From assembly GCA_015680685.1 (NCBI GenBank), contig MNCI01024017.1, forward strand, positions 313,863 through 337,779: DNA of 23,917 nt. Direction: 5' to 3'. Shown piece after piece: positions 10,216 through 19,800 of the stretch. The stretch's first letter is position 1, and every line of letters starts with the position of its first letter. This stretch comes from Gnetum montanum. Lineage: Eukaryota > Streptophyta > Gnetopsida > Gnetales > Gnetaceae. The position numbers and the translations under genes are program-made. The notes under the pieces are model-generated. The model did no database searches. It saw only the letters and a list, made by a program, of their open reading frames with translations, and was not told where the DNA came from.

Positions 10216-11082
10216 AATATTATTACATTTAATGAGCATTGGGAAAACACGTTACATCTAGAGTTTATACAAAGATACTATGTTCAATCACAGTGGCAAC
10301 AATCCCAATTGTGGGGGAATCCGCCCTTAGACTGGAGACATCCTTCATATCATCCAAATCCAAATGCTTATCTTGTTCAACATCCTATTTCTCCAACTGA
10401 GCAAACATACTCTATCTCATCACAGAACCATTCTCCTCAATACTATCAACCCATGCCTCCAACACAACCACCGCTTTGTGCACTTTATACTCCTCCTAAC
10501 TTTCAGCATTCTCATCCTTTTCCTTCTTCTACATTGCCACCAACTTTTCCTAAGATGCCTGCACTATAACAAAAACCCATGAATGACACTTGTGCTACTA
10601 CTACTAACAGCAGTGAAAAGCCTCCTCAACATCAAAAGCATCCATTCTTTAAACACGGTTGTAAGAAGGGACAACACAATTCCGAGGCCATTGCATCTGC
10701 CAACTCAGCACAAGTCCCACACTATGGTTCACATTTACGTTCGAACCCAACACCTCATGTAACTCCATCAGAGCCACCAACTCCCACTCCAACAACAATC
10801 TGGCCCAATGGACACAATCGTGGAGAGCGACAACCCAATCCTTGCATACAATCTAATGGTCTCAAATATCATAGTGGGTCAACTTTCTATTCGGGAACTA
10901 CATCATATAAATTGCCCCACTATGCTCATTATAATCAAGTGTGTGAACCCCGATGGGGTAAGTATGACCAAGTTCTAGTACTTCCAACATGCAAGGATCC
11001 TCATCTTCCATTTATTAATCCTTGCCATCCTCAATTGGTTAGTTATGGAGGATACCCCCCCCCCCATTTTAATAACAAGTAG
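10210..11082 (+). pseudogene. Pro/His/Asn-rich tail ORF downstream of the gag zinc knuckle
   Basis: One frame of 290 codons runs from 10210 to a TAG at 11080, with a single in-frame TAA at 10567. The first half is rich in Pro, Gln, Tyr and His (for example HPSYHPNPNAYLVQHP, QYYQPMPPTQPP). The second half is rich in Thr, Pro, Asn and Lys, with HQKHPFFKHGCKKGQH near its start. No catalytic motif, membrane segment or known domain is visible. It overlaps the end of the gag region and probably was a Gag C-terminal extension once joined in frame. A related remnant lies at 7341-8210 on the other strand, so it belongs to the family and is not a chance frame. An 11-C run near its end (11055-11065) is prone to length error. 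Confidence 0.6.
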
Positions 11083-11295
11083 GATTAATAAATATTTTTT
11101 AGTTTCTTTAATTTTTTCAATTTTTGTTTTCTAGTTTTTTATTTTTCAACTTCTTGTTTTATCTTTTTGTCTTTTAGTATTTTTATCTCTTTACGTTCTT
11201 TGTAAGTAATCTCGTCCATGAATAAAACACTTATGTGGATTATTGGTTGAGGTGTGTTTTATGTTATCATGTCTCGAGTGATCAATTATGTGGAC

Positions 11296-11386
11296 AGTGA
11301 GCCCATTACACCCACTCATCCACTCTACAAATAAGAGGTTCTGTTCAAGGGTATAGTGAGCCCATTACACCCACTCATCCACTCTA
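11296..11386 (+). repeat. Two direct copies of a 32-nt sequence
   Basis: Positions 11296-11327 and 11355-11386 are identical (AGTGAGCCCATTACACCCAC, then TCATCCACTCTA), with a 59-bp step. The E element has one diverged version at 7021-7065, so the duplication arose in the B lineage. Confidence 0.85.
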
Positions 11387-11716
11387 AAAATTCTTAAAAA
11401 CTTAAAATTAATTTTGTGTTCATTGTACCTAGAATGAAGAAGGATGGACCAAGAGAGAATGATTAGGGTGTGACATCAAGGGGACTTATGGATTCTCTTT
11501 GGTGACATTTGTGGGAGTTATCATGCAACGTGGTTGTATTAAGCTCCTTGTAGATCTAATGAAAATGGGAGTAAGAGTAATCAAAAGGGCACTCAAAAAT
11601 CCAATGCTGTTCTAGGGGGTCCCACTAGAAATACATGCACCCATGCCTGAAGGTTGGCGATTTCTCTGGATTCAGTATTTAAAAAAAGAGAGAAAGAAAA
11701 AAAAGAAAAAAAAAAA

Positions 11717-11885
11717 CAAAGTGCCATAAAGCAAAAGTCACTTCTCCCTTAAACAAAACACCAAGTGATCGTATGCCTTGTTGCTATGGTACTCTCATAG
11801 NCAAAGTGCCATAAAGCAAAAGTCACTTCTCCCTTAAACAAAACACCAAGTGATCGTATGCCTTGTTGTTATGGTACTCTCATAG
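11717..11885 (+). repeat. 84-bp duplication flanking an N (probable assembly artefact)
   Basis: Positions 11717-11800 and 11802-11885 are the same 84 bases except C at 11784 versus T at 11869, and the single N at 11801 separates them. An overlap between contig ends that was joined without merging would look exactly like this. Confidence 0.8.
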
Positions 11886-12579
11886 TTGTTCATCATGGGA
11901 TGAAATAATGTGATGTCACTAATTAGAGGAATGGACTTGGTCCTAATCTTGGAACAATGGGGTTAATGACATGTTAATCATGCTTTGCACACAAGATTCA
12001 CTGTGTCTTGGGTCAGTTACCTCATGTCCCAATCTCTACGATCCCTTTCTATAGTTCATCTCATCTCACTATTTGTGTAATTGTAGCTCGTGTCCCGTGT
12101 CGCATAGCATTTTCATCTCATTCTAGTGATATTTACATGTGTGTGTTTTGTGGAATTAGTGTGGATTACATTTAACCATTCTAGTGCCCACGGACACTTT
12201 AAGTGTGGTTACACAAGGGCATTATAGGTTGAAACTTGCTTTGGGGAGGATCCACTTGTGTACTCTTTTGTAATCTTCACCTATGACATCACTCACACAC
12301 ATCATTTCTTACCCTCAGCATAATTTTTAAATGATTTTCTTTCCCTACTATTATTCCTCTAAATTTTAATGTTCCAATGTACCATTACCTATCCTTTTTC
12401 CTACCACCCAAGGTTTTATTGGAAAAATCCACACCATTATCATTAATTGTGCCTTTCGAATTAATAGAATTACCCTAGAACCCTTGATAATAGCCAATTT
12501 CCTCAATTTACAACATTTTTTTCAAGAAAATCCCTTCAAAATTCAGTCTTTTTGTTGTGCCTCACATCACTAGGGACAA

Positions 12580-12666
12580 GATATTGCGTATGCGATATTG
12601 CGTCCCATGGGATATCGCGTACGCGATGTATCATACACGATATCGCATCCCTGTTGCCTATAAATA
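12580..12666 (+). promoter_or_regulatory. Promoter-like unit C: GATATC/GATATT inverted-repeat array plus TATA box
   Basis: Between 12580 and 12648 there are four GATATC- or GATATT-type half sites with CG flanks, including GATATCGCGTACGCGATG at 12611-12628. TATAAATA follows at 12659-12666, 11 bp after the last site. The layout is that of the family-X U3, but the sequence after the TATA box does not align with the R/U5 of family X. It may be the U3 of a different LTR family or of a diverged subfamily. Confidence 0.5.
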
Positions 12667-13140
12667 GGTCACCCCCCACAACACTTAGCATCATTTTATC
12701 ATTCACACAGGGGGGGAGTTTTTGAATTTTTCTCTGTGACTTGCAATTGAGTGACCCTTGCTTTTCTCACTATATCTCGCTCGCTGGTACTCTGATTTTA
12801 ATTCTGTTTGAACCTTCTTGAACCCAGAGTGTTCAGCTTAGTCGTGGGGGAGGGACACTTGCTGAAAAGTGCCTAACTTTTTTTGAAATTTATCATTGTC
12901 CAAAGGACATCAATTAGGGTAATTAACTGTAACACTTAGAATAATTGTGCCTAAAAATCATTTAATTCCTAGGTATACTGGGAAACTAAAATGGAAACCA
13001 ACTAAGACACAAGACTCATTATTACAAACTTTCAGGTACTATCACACATGATAACATAAGATCATTAATTAAGAAAAGCAGTAAGGTATAACTTAACTTT
13101 AAAAATAACCTTACTAATGCTTGACCTCGTGTGATTGCAT
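12667..13140 (+). other. Leader-like region between promoter C and the 13141 ORF
   Basis: This is about 470 bp with no open frame of interest. It has a G-run (12710-12717), a second G-rich stretch (GTCGTGGGGGAGGGACACTT at 12841) and no family-X U5 motifs. No primer-binding site could be recognised. Confidence 0.35.
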
Positions 13141-13824
13141 ATGGCCTCGAAACATGGACAACATGAAGGTCCTACCCAGGGTGGAAAATGAGCTCGGAGA
13201 GGTGGACGAGAAGGTCCTGCCAAACAACATGTAGAACAGGAGGAGCAATCATTCATCATTCATCAAGATGAACCTCCTATTGGATGGTCCGGGCAGACAG
13301 AAGGAGGAGTTGCTGCAGCGCTTGAACTAGGACAACAAGTCATGTTGCCCCAAGATTGTGTTCAGGATATCCATGAGAAGTCCACATTTGCTGCGGTGAA
13401 TGGGGAGTTGAATTCTGAATCATTTCCAGAGTTTGCTCCTAAGGCCATTAGGGATCACCTCAAAGGGTCTCCCTTATGGCCTATCCTCTCTGAAAGCAGT
13501 GCCTGGTACCTAGGAGAGACATACCAATTTTGGCACAATAGGGAGCAAGGCACCACTGTTAATATTTTTGGTGTGATAGTTGACTTCTCTGCACAAGCCA
13601 TTTTGGAAGTGTTAAGCCTTTTGAATATAGGGCCCTAGGTTTCTTGGTTATCTACCTGTTTAGACCCTGATGTGTGAAAGGATTGGTTGGAGAAGGCTTA
13701 TGGCAGAGATAAAGCATTTGGTGAATTGACGACGGAAGAGAGGGTTTACTTCAAAATTGGAACATATTACCTCTTCCCCATAAAGGGCCTAAAAAGAATA
13801 TCTACGTATGCATCAAACTTGTAG
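13141..13824 (+). pseudogene. Decayed 227-codon ORF downstream of promoter C, unknown family
   Basis: ATG at 13141 opens one frame that runs to TAG at 13822 with only three internal stops: TGA 13189, TAG 13636 and TGA 13675. All are one-step decays of Arg, Gln or Trp codons, and there is no frameshift. The N-terminal 40 residues are Gly/Arg/Gln-rich and basic, followed by an acidic Gln/Glu segment. A globular section then reads SSAWYLGETYQFWHNREQGT, VNIFGVIVDFSAQAILEVLS, LDPDV-KDWLEKAYGRDKAF and FKIGTYYLFPIKGL. The FGVIVDFSAQAI piece recalls the plant-specific domain found in Athila-type ORFs and 'putative plant transposon protein' entries, but I am not sure. The frame may end at an exon boundary: AAAG/GTATAC follows at 13831-13840. 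Confidence 0.5.
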
Positions 13825-16754
13825 AACTATAAAGGTATACATATGTTACATTTTATTTAGTATATTATTTATAATTAAAACCAAGTCGTTTGGTCCTCAT
13901 GTCATCTAAATGTCAGCCTAGTACTTTCAATTCACTAAAATAAGCTATTTTGGTCCTTTAAAATCTTGAAATTATAATTTAGTTTTTGGACCTAAAACCA
14001 TGTCCAATATGTAGTACTCATCAAGATAATTATAATGGTACAAATTTCATTTTGATTGGACCTATGGTTTGGGAGATATTACTATTTAATTTTTCATTAT
14101 GTGTGCTTCATAAAAATAATAAATAAATAAATATATTGATTAATTATTATTAATTTTTTTAAAAAAATTTAAAATTTTATAATCAAGAATTGATCCTAAA
14201 ACCTTCCCTTGGCCAATTGAACTCATATACTATCATTTGTTAAATTAGCATATCAATCACTAGGGTAAGATGGACTATAATAATATTAAAAAGTTTAAAA
14301 AGTTCATGTCAAAATTTTGGGGCTAGGAATTGAATCCAATACCCCCTATTTATCAACTCCAATAGTTAAACCTCCATCTACTAGCCATTAGGGCAAAAAC
14401 TACAATTATTTATTAAGTAGGCAAACATATATATTAATTTATAATTAATTAAAATTTAATTTAATAAAAATATAAAATAAATAAAAGTATACAAAAATAA
14501 TAAAAATGCATTAACAAAATTGATGGGCTGCATAGCCTATAGGTTGTGTTGATCCAATTTAGGGTCATAGCCGCTTACAAAGTCACATAGCCCCACCAAA
14601 ATCCACCTGTGTTTTCCTCTGGTTCAATGCTACTATCTGGTCACCACCATATATTGTACCACTACTTGCTACTATTGTTATTTCACATGCCTCCTACACA
14701 TCATCATTTTTACCATTTTCATCAATATCCTTTCTACCATCATAATTATTATCATTTTTGTCACCACACCTACCTTTTTCATCATCAAAAAATCTGCTGG
14801 AGTTTTCGATAGCCACAATTGCCAACAACACCATCCATACTAGAATATACTGCCAAATGATTATCATATAATTGTGGTTATTAAGAGGTCATAACTCCTT
14901 CCATTAATCCCCTAGGTTATTAAATCAACCTATGAGATTAAGAGGCCAATAGCATCATGCCTTTAGAGGCTATGACTAACTAAACATGTCTAACAATGTA
15001 ATTTTAGGACTAAAGAATCTAACCTCTTAGGCCCTGGGCCTTATGATTAGATGCTTAGCCTATGCTAATAATTAGTCTTATGTCACTAACCCCTTGTGTG
15101 TTATTAGTTACATTTCCAAAGTTAGTGTCTTAACAAGGGTAGAAAGGTTATTAATAGTCTAGATAATGTAGCTAATTGTTACTAATCCAACAAATGATCA
15201 TTTGAAGAATCAATTAGTGAACTAGAATGGTCACAAAGATGTATACCAATTTAGCTTACAATGATATGATGTAGCAGAGATTGTTGTCATGGAGAATCAT
15301 AATCTTGTTCTAGCAAGGTGTATGAAAGTCATGAAGAGAAATCACTAAGTAGAGAATTGAGGAATAATATTGAATGTTACAACATATAATGTGCTTGTAA
15401 GATCCCTAGACAAGGAAAAGAAACATTCATTATGTCCATCATGAACCTTGAACTAATAAAAATATCAATACCCATGCATCCTAGTAGAGTTATAAGGTTT
15501 GAATGGAGATTAGAAGATATGATCTTTGAAATTCTAGAACTTTACTCATGGGAACAAAGAAAAAGTAATCAAGATTTTGAAGAAGCCACATAGCCTTAGT
15601 CATCAAGAAGACATGTATGTGTAGTCAACACATTTAACTGCTAAATCAACATGTTTAAATATCAGATCTTCTTAAGTGTTCTGCCTGATTAACAAAATAG
15701 AGGAATGTTTAAAGAATAAGTTCTTTCTAGCCATACAAATATCAATCCAGTGCCATTTATGCTCTATGAAGACTACTATGAAAAATTTGGAAGCAGTGTT
15801 TATCAATTCTTAAAATATAAATGTGTAAAATAACCCTTGAAAGATGAACTTGAATTGAAGAAGATGGTTTCATCAATTCAACATGTAATTCCATTAGCTA
15901 GTGCATATTTTACTTACTTTCAATCTTCAATAGACAAGTCAATTCCCAAAATTCAAGAACATACGATGTTAATGTATAGAATTTATAAAGAACTATAATT
16001 TTTTGGTTATTCTACGATAACTAATGAAGAAAATTGAACATCAATTTTCATCGAGATCCAATACTAGATTTGGTATCATGCATGATTCTTCCATGTTGCA
16101 AAACTATTGGAGTTAATTTCTAAGGAAGCAATTGAAAAGTAAGATCAAGCCCTACCATCTAGAACAAGGTCATCTAATCATATACCACTTATGGTGGAAT
16201 TACGACCACTTCCATTAATCCCATAGGTTGATCAAGATCAAGGAGTATCTTAACATTACTTTTAATTATAATCTTATTATTTTTTATTATTTAATTTATA
16301 TGTTAATTTGATAAGTAAAATATCTAGGGTACTGCAAGTTGGAAATAAGAATTTTCCCTACCTTCACTTGGGTAACTAAATATAAGTTGCACTTTGTGGG
16401 ATCCTAGTTAGGACTAGTGATTGGTAGTTAGTAAATCTTTAATTTACCTCTTATTGTTACCTTAGAAAATGAAGTATTGATAAAATAAGATTTAATTTTC
16501 ATATATTTTTATTAATTACATTTGTTTGTAGGAAAAGTTAAAGGACATTAGGATATTCAACCATACTTCAAAAAGTGAAATCAAAGTCTTCAAGCATTAG
16601 GGAATGAAAGGAGCACTAGGGTTGAAAAATGATCTTGAACATGGACTCATTCAAGGATGAAAAAAATATAAGGATGGTATATTTTCATATTCCCATTTCA
16701 AAATGGTGTTGTTGAATAATGAAGATGGTGTCTTAATTATTTTAATATGACTTG
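13825..16754. other. AT-rich stretch without a supported gene
   Basis: This holds A/T-rich simple sequence near 14100-14180 and 14400-14510, and a CAT/CAC-rich low-complexity patch near 14630-14790 that produces a spurious His-rich frame. It also has two related short segments (14186-14275 and 14326-14400) and a 21-nt near-identical direct pair at 14898-14918 and 16209-16229. I saw no RT, integrase or transposase motif and no convincing exon, on either strand. It may be very old repeat DNA. Confidence 0.5.
14186..14400. repeat. Two degenerate copies of a short dispersed repeat
   Basis: Both copies follow the pattern GAATTGA-TCC, then A-ACC or A-ACCCCC, an AA-T-ACTC stretch, a pyrimidine-rich middle and an A-TAGGG end (CACTAGGGTAA and CATTAGGGCAA). 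The similarity is patchy, and I cannot name the family. Confidence 0.3.
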
Positions 16755-17570
16755 TGATGGGACGTGATATCTCATGGGCCACGATATCACGTATGCGATA
16801 TCGTGTCCGCTGCGATATCGTAGTCCACTGCAATGTCTATAAATAAGAAGTAGCTCTTCCTTTTTTGACATGAATAGGTTAGATTGTAGTGAAACTCTGG
16901 CAGTTTGATCCCTCCAGAGATAGATTATTTTCTTGTGTCTGCCCGCAGTGTGGTGAATGTAATTGTACGACATCCTTTATTCGATTGTAATGTACTTGGA
17001 CATGCACATGACCGAAAATAAAGATCAAGATTACTTCATCATTGCAGCATTCACTTTGTTATTTATTTATTTAATTATTATTTATTGCTTTCCTAGTTAA
17101 TACTCTCTCTCACCCTTAAACTCCCGTTAGACATGGAATGAGTACAACTTGATTACGAGCATTTAAGTGTGACTACTTGGTAACCTAGTGGCGTACCTAG
17201 GATCTGTGCTTTGTAATCCCAGTGGTAGTCATGCATGAAGTCCAAGATGTGTATGGATGATTAAGGAATGGATGCTCATCACACTTAGGCTAGATTAAAT
17301 TCTCTTACCCTCTCTCTTAGATTAGTTAATTCAATATTATCTTCCATTGCTTCAGGAGTAGCATTAGATTAGGAACACATCATACACCTCACTTTGGACT
17401 AAACCATACATGAAAAATATAATACTAGTCCAGGTGGGAACATAGCAAACTACGACCTAAGGATAACTATCTAGGTGCCACAACTAGTCCATCTGCGGAG
17501 TTCAATTAGATCGCAAGTGAGAACACTCGTATTCGTATGGTTGAGTATAGGGGTACCTCGCCACTCATCA
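16755..17570 (+). mobile_element. Family-X LTR, copy D (complete, 816 bp)
   Basis: It begins TGATGGGACG and ends CCACTCATCA, directly before a PBS, so both ends are defined. It aligns along its length with copy B and supplies the reference for copies A and E. Features in order are the U3 palindromes, TATAAATA, the R-region hairpin CTCTGG/CCAGAG (16895-16919), GCAGTGTGGTGAATG, TTTATTCGATTG, GGACATGCACATGACC, a T-rich patch, GATTACGAGC, CTTGGTAACC, ACTAGTCCAGGTGGGA and GGTGCCACAACTAG. Confidence 0.9.
16781..16845 (+). promoter_or_regulatory. U3 core promoter of LTR D
   Basis: A 24-nt near-palindrome (16781-16804, ACGATATC at one end and GATATCGT at the other) and a further TGCGATATCGTA site (16811-16822) precede TATAAATA at 16838-16845 by 15 bp. 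Confidence 0.7.
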
Positions 17571-17590
17571 TAGGCACCATTGCCGAGGAC
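17571..17590 (+). other. Primer-binding site of copy D (tRNA-Asp type)
   Basis: Reading TAGGCACCATTGCCGAGGAC, it keeps GGC-CC-TTGCCG-GGA of the expected TGGCGCCGTTGCCGGGGAT. It lies immediately after the LTR end CA at 17570. The corresponding bases are missing from copy B at the N. Confidence 0.75.
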
Positions 17591-17710
17591 GGTGCTAATT
17601 ATCTAGATTAGTTATATCATACAAGGTCACTGTAAAGGACTTAACAATATATCTCTTAGAAATAAGTAATTATAAAAAGTCACATTCAAATTCACACACC
17701 ACTTTAAACA

Positions 17711-18166
17711 ATGCCTCTCCTACAAGACAATAATAATGCCACACTTAGTGAGGAAGTTCATTGGAGAACCAACGAACTATATGATGATGAAGATTGGAGT
17801 ATACAACCTGAAGTGGGAGTTTCTTATAAACATGAATGAAAACAACATCATCCTAACACATGAAAGCATAACTTACAAGATGATAATGAACCCCCATTGG
17901 CCACTACAAGCTTAACGTAAATACAAGAGGCTGTTCGAATCTCACGTAGGCATCGTAAAGAGAGCCATCTACCCAGGCTCAATTTAAATAACTTCCCTAA
18001 TTTTTCAGGAGGCTAGGACCTAGACCCGTATCAACATTTATAAGCCTTCTACAATGCCTGCACATGGAATAACATTGATAGCAGGTGGCAGAAACTTAAG
18101 CTCTTTCCCATGACACTTGTTGGCCAAGCAAAAGTATGGTATAGATCATTAAAATCAAATTCAATA
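17711..18166 (+). pseudogene. Family-X gag, copy D (5' part, cut by LTR F)
   Basis: ATG at 17711 starts the same protein as copy B (MPLLQDNNNATLSEEVHWRT), and the frame can be followed for 152 codons without a frameshift. Stops occur at codon 43 (TGA), 51 (TGA), 70 (TAA), 102 (TAG) and 111 (TAA). The stop at codon 51 is also present in copy B. The capsid-type segment LFPMTLVGQAKVWYRSLK is preserved. Just after the codons for NSI the sequence changes abruptly into LTR F. The continuation of gag is not found elsewhere in the window. Confidence 0.85.
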
Positions 18167-18234
18167 TTATAGAGATCGAAAACATCGATGGCTGGAAAAC
18201 ACCGAGGGGTCAGCGGGCATGACAGTTTTGACCT

Positions 18235-18274
18235 CGTATCTGCGAGAGGGCTGTGCTGGGTGTGAGCAGATACG
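18235..18274 (-). other. U5 hairpin of LTR F
   Basis: CGTATCTGC (18235-18243) pairs perfectly with GCAGATACG (18266-18274) around a 22-nt loop that contains, on the minus strand, CCAGCACAGCCCTC. It is homologous to the hairpin at 21676-21722 in G, which has a different stem sequence. It would lie in the 5' leader of the element RNA. Confidence 0.6.
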
Positions 18275-18775
18275 GGTGCCCTGAACAATCTGGTCGATCA
18301 GACATGGACTTAATCAGCGTCTATATAGCCTTTTGCAACATATAGTTTTGAAAACGGGAACGAAATGCGAAGTAATGATTGAAAGTAAATAAAGTAAAAA
18401 AATAGTGCAAAATACAATAATAAGCAGGAAACAAGGTAAAATGTAGTTAGAAAAATGCACCGCTCCAAAGTTACAAATTTGCTCTATTAAGGTGGATACA
18501 GTCCGTTGCACAGCATGGCGGAGTGTAGAGATCCTGAGAGTAACCAAGAAGTGTAGAGAAAAATAGGTTGTGTGCTTAGGCATGGACGTGGGTGCTAACA
18601 ATGCGAGAATTCTACCAAGGTGGTAGAAAGGGAGATAGAACAAAATGCCGGCTAAAGATACTAACTGTTTGTAGTGTCAAACAGATGGCTTACAATGCTT
18701 AGTGCTCAATGTTACGATGCTTGCTTTTTTGAACCTCTAGAGATAGTCCAACCCTTTGAGCACTGCTCATCGACG

Positions 18776-18783
18776 TATTTATA
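18776..18783 (-). promoter_or_regulatory. TATA box of LTR F
   Basis: TATAAATACG on the minus strand is preceded by CCCTTTTCATG and followed by a CAAAGGGTTGG block. Both have counterparts around the TATA box of G (CTTTTTCATG and CAAAGGTTGG). Confidence 0.7.
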
Positions 18784-19029
18784 GGGCTAAAGGGCACATG
18801 AAAAGGGTAGTTTGGATGCCACGTGCCCTGGGCTCACGTTGACTTGCTGGCACCACACGTGCCATGTATGACCATTGAACCTGTTTGACCATTGTAATGC
18901 AAGCTTTCTATGCTGTAACTATGAGCCTGCCATGCCGTAATTGCACCATCAGCTTTTGGAGACATGTGCCAATGGTCCAATTAGGTGAAGTGCATTGATG
19001 TTGCACAACCACCCACATGCCTTGTGCTT

Positions 19030-19800
19030 TGTAGCATAGCATGCTTAGCGTAGCATAAAATCTTGTTATGCATTCTGCTACATGTGTGTTACATGCTTGC
19101 TACACTATGCTATGCTACGTAGCATAGTGATTGTTCTTAGTCGTGAAACTTTTGCCAATGTGAAAACTTTGCTTCTCGCATTGCGAGACTTGCAAACTTA
19201 CTGATTTTGTCCTTTGAGCTGCCTTCTATCTCTTCTGTAGGATTGCTACACCTTGCTGCACCATGTAGCTCAGCGTAGCATAGCAGCAGACATGGTTCAT
19301 CGCTTCCTGATGGAAAGGAACATTGTTGAAGGATTTGGAGTTGAGCGATGGAGCTAGTTGTAGCGTAGCGTAGCATGGCCCTTCATTCTACAAATGTTTT
19401 CTAAAGCTTGCTATACTACATAGCAGGGTGTAGCATAGCGTAGCAGACTTCATGACATAGAAAACTTGCTGAACTATTTCGCGCATCCTGAGTGCTGCTG
19501 TCAACTTTGTGCATAGTTTCTAAGTAGGCTATCAGTTGGGCAAACTACTTGGGTGGACAAGCAGGTTGATTTGTAGAGCCTATTTACACCTAAAGTAGAA
19601 AATTTTCCAAACTGGCTCACCACTTCCTGATAGAAAGAGACATTTTTGAAGGATTTGGAGTTGACTGAGGGAGCTGTTTATATAGCTGTTGCCATCCTAC
19701 GCTATGATACGTAGTGTAGCGTAGCATAGTAGTTCATTCTACAATTTTTTTTTGAAGCTTGATATGCTACATAGCGAGGCGTAGCATAGTGTAGTATTGT
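19030..19800 (-). repeat. TAGCGTAGCATAGC motif cluster with small hairpins in U3 of LTR F
   Basis: Runs of TAGC-(A/G)TAGC occur near 19030, 19110, 19271, 19360, 19430, 19700 and 19780. Some form hairpins: GCTATACTACA (19410-19420) with TGTAGCATAGC (19429-19439), 10 of 11 pairs; and TATGCTAC (19763-19770) with GTAGCATA (19781-19788), 8 of 8. All lie upstream of the TATA box in the LTR's own direction. Confidence 0.65.

Larger units (their letters stand above)
11083..12570 (+). mobile_element. 3' noncoding interior of copy B
   Basis: A T-rich tract directly after the tail ORF (about 11085-11180) is followed by paired 32-nt repeats and the conserved blocks listed for the E element. I see no protease, RT or integrase motif in any frame. 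The block CTTTGGGGAGGATCCACTT at 12239-12257 is the best conserved noncoding piece. A 3' LTR matching copy B's 5' LTR does not follow; promoter unit C does instead. Confidence 0.6.

Noticed and set aside
12571-13140. Unit C as the ordinary 3' LTR of copy B
   Set aside because: Only the GATATC array and TATA box resemble family X; none of the R/U5 blocks of B or D can be found after 12666.
14609-14812. 67-codon His/Tyr/Phe-rich open frame
   Set aside because: It comes from CAT/CAC/TTT low-complexity DNA and has no homologous feature in the window.
18049-18643. Two minus-strand frames of 79 and 109 codons
   Set aside because: One crosses the D gag / LTR F junction and the other lies in R/U5 of LTR F; neither shows domain features.
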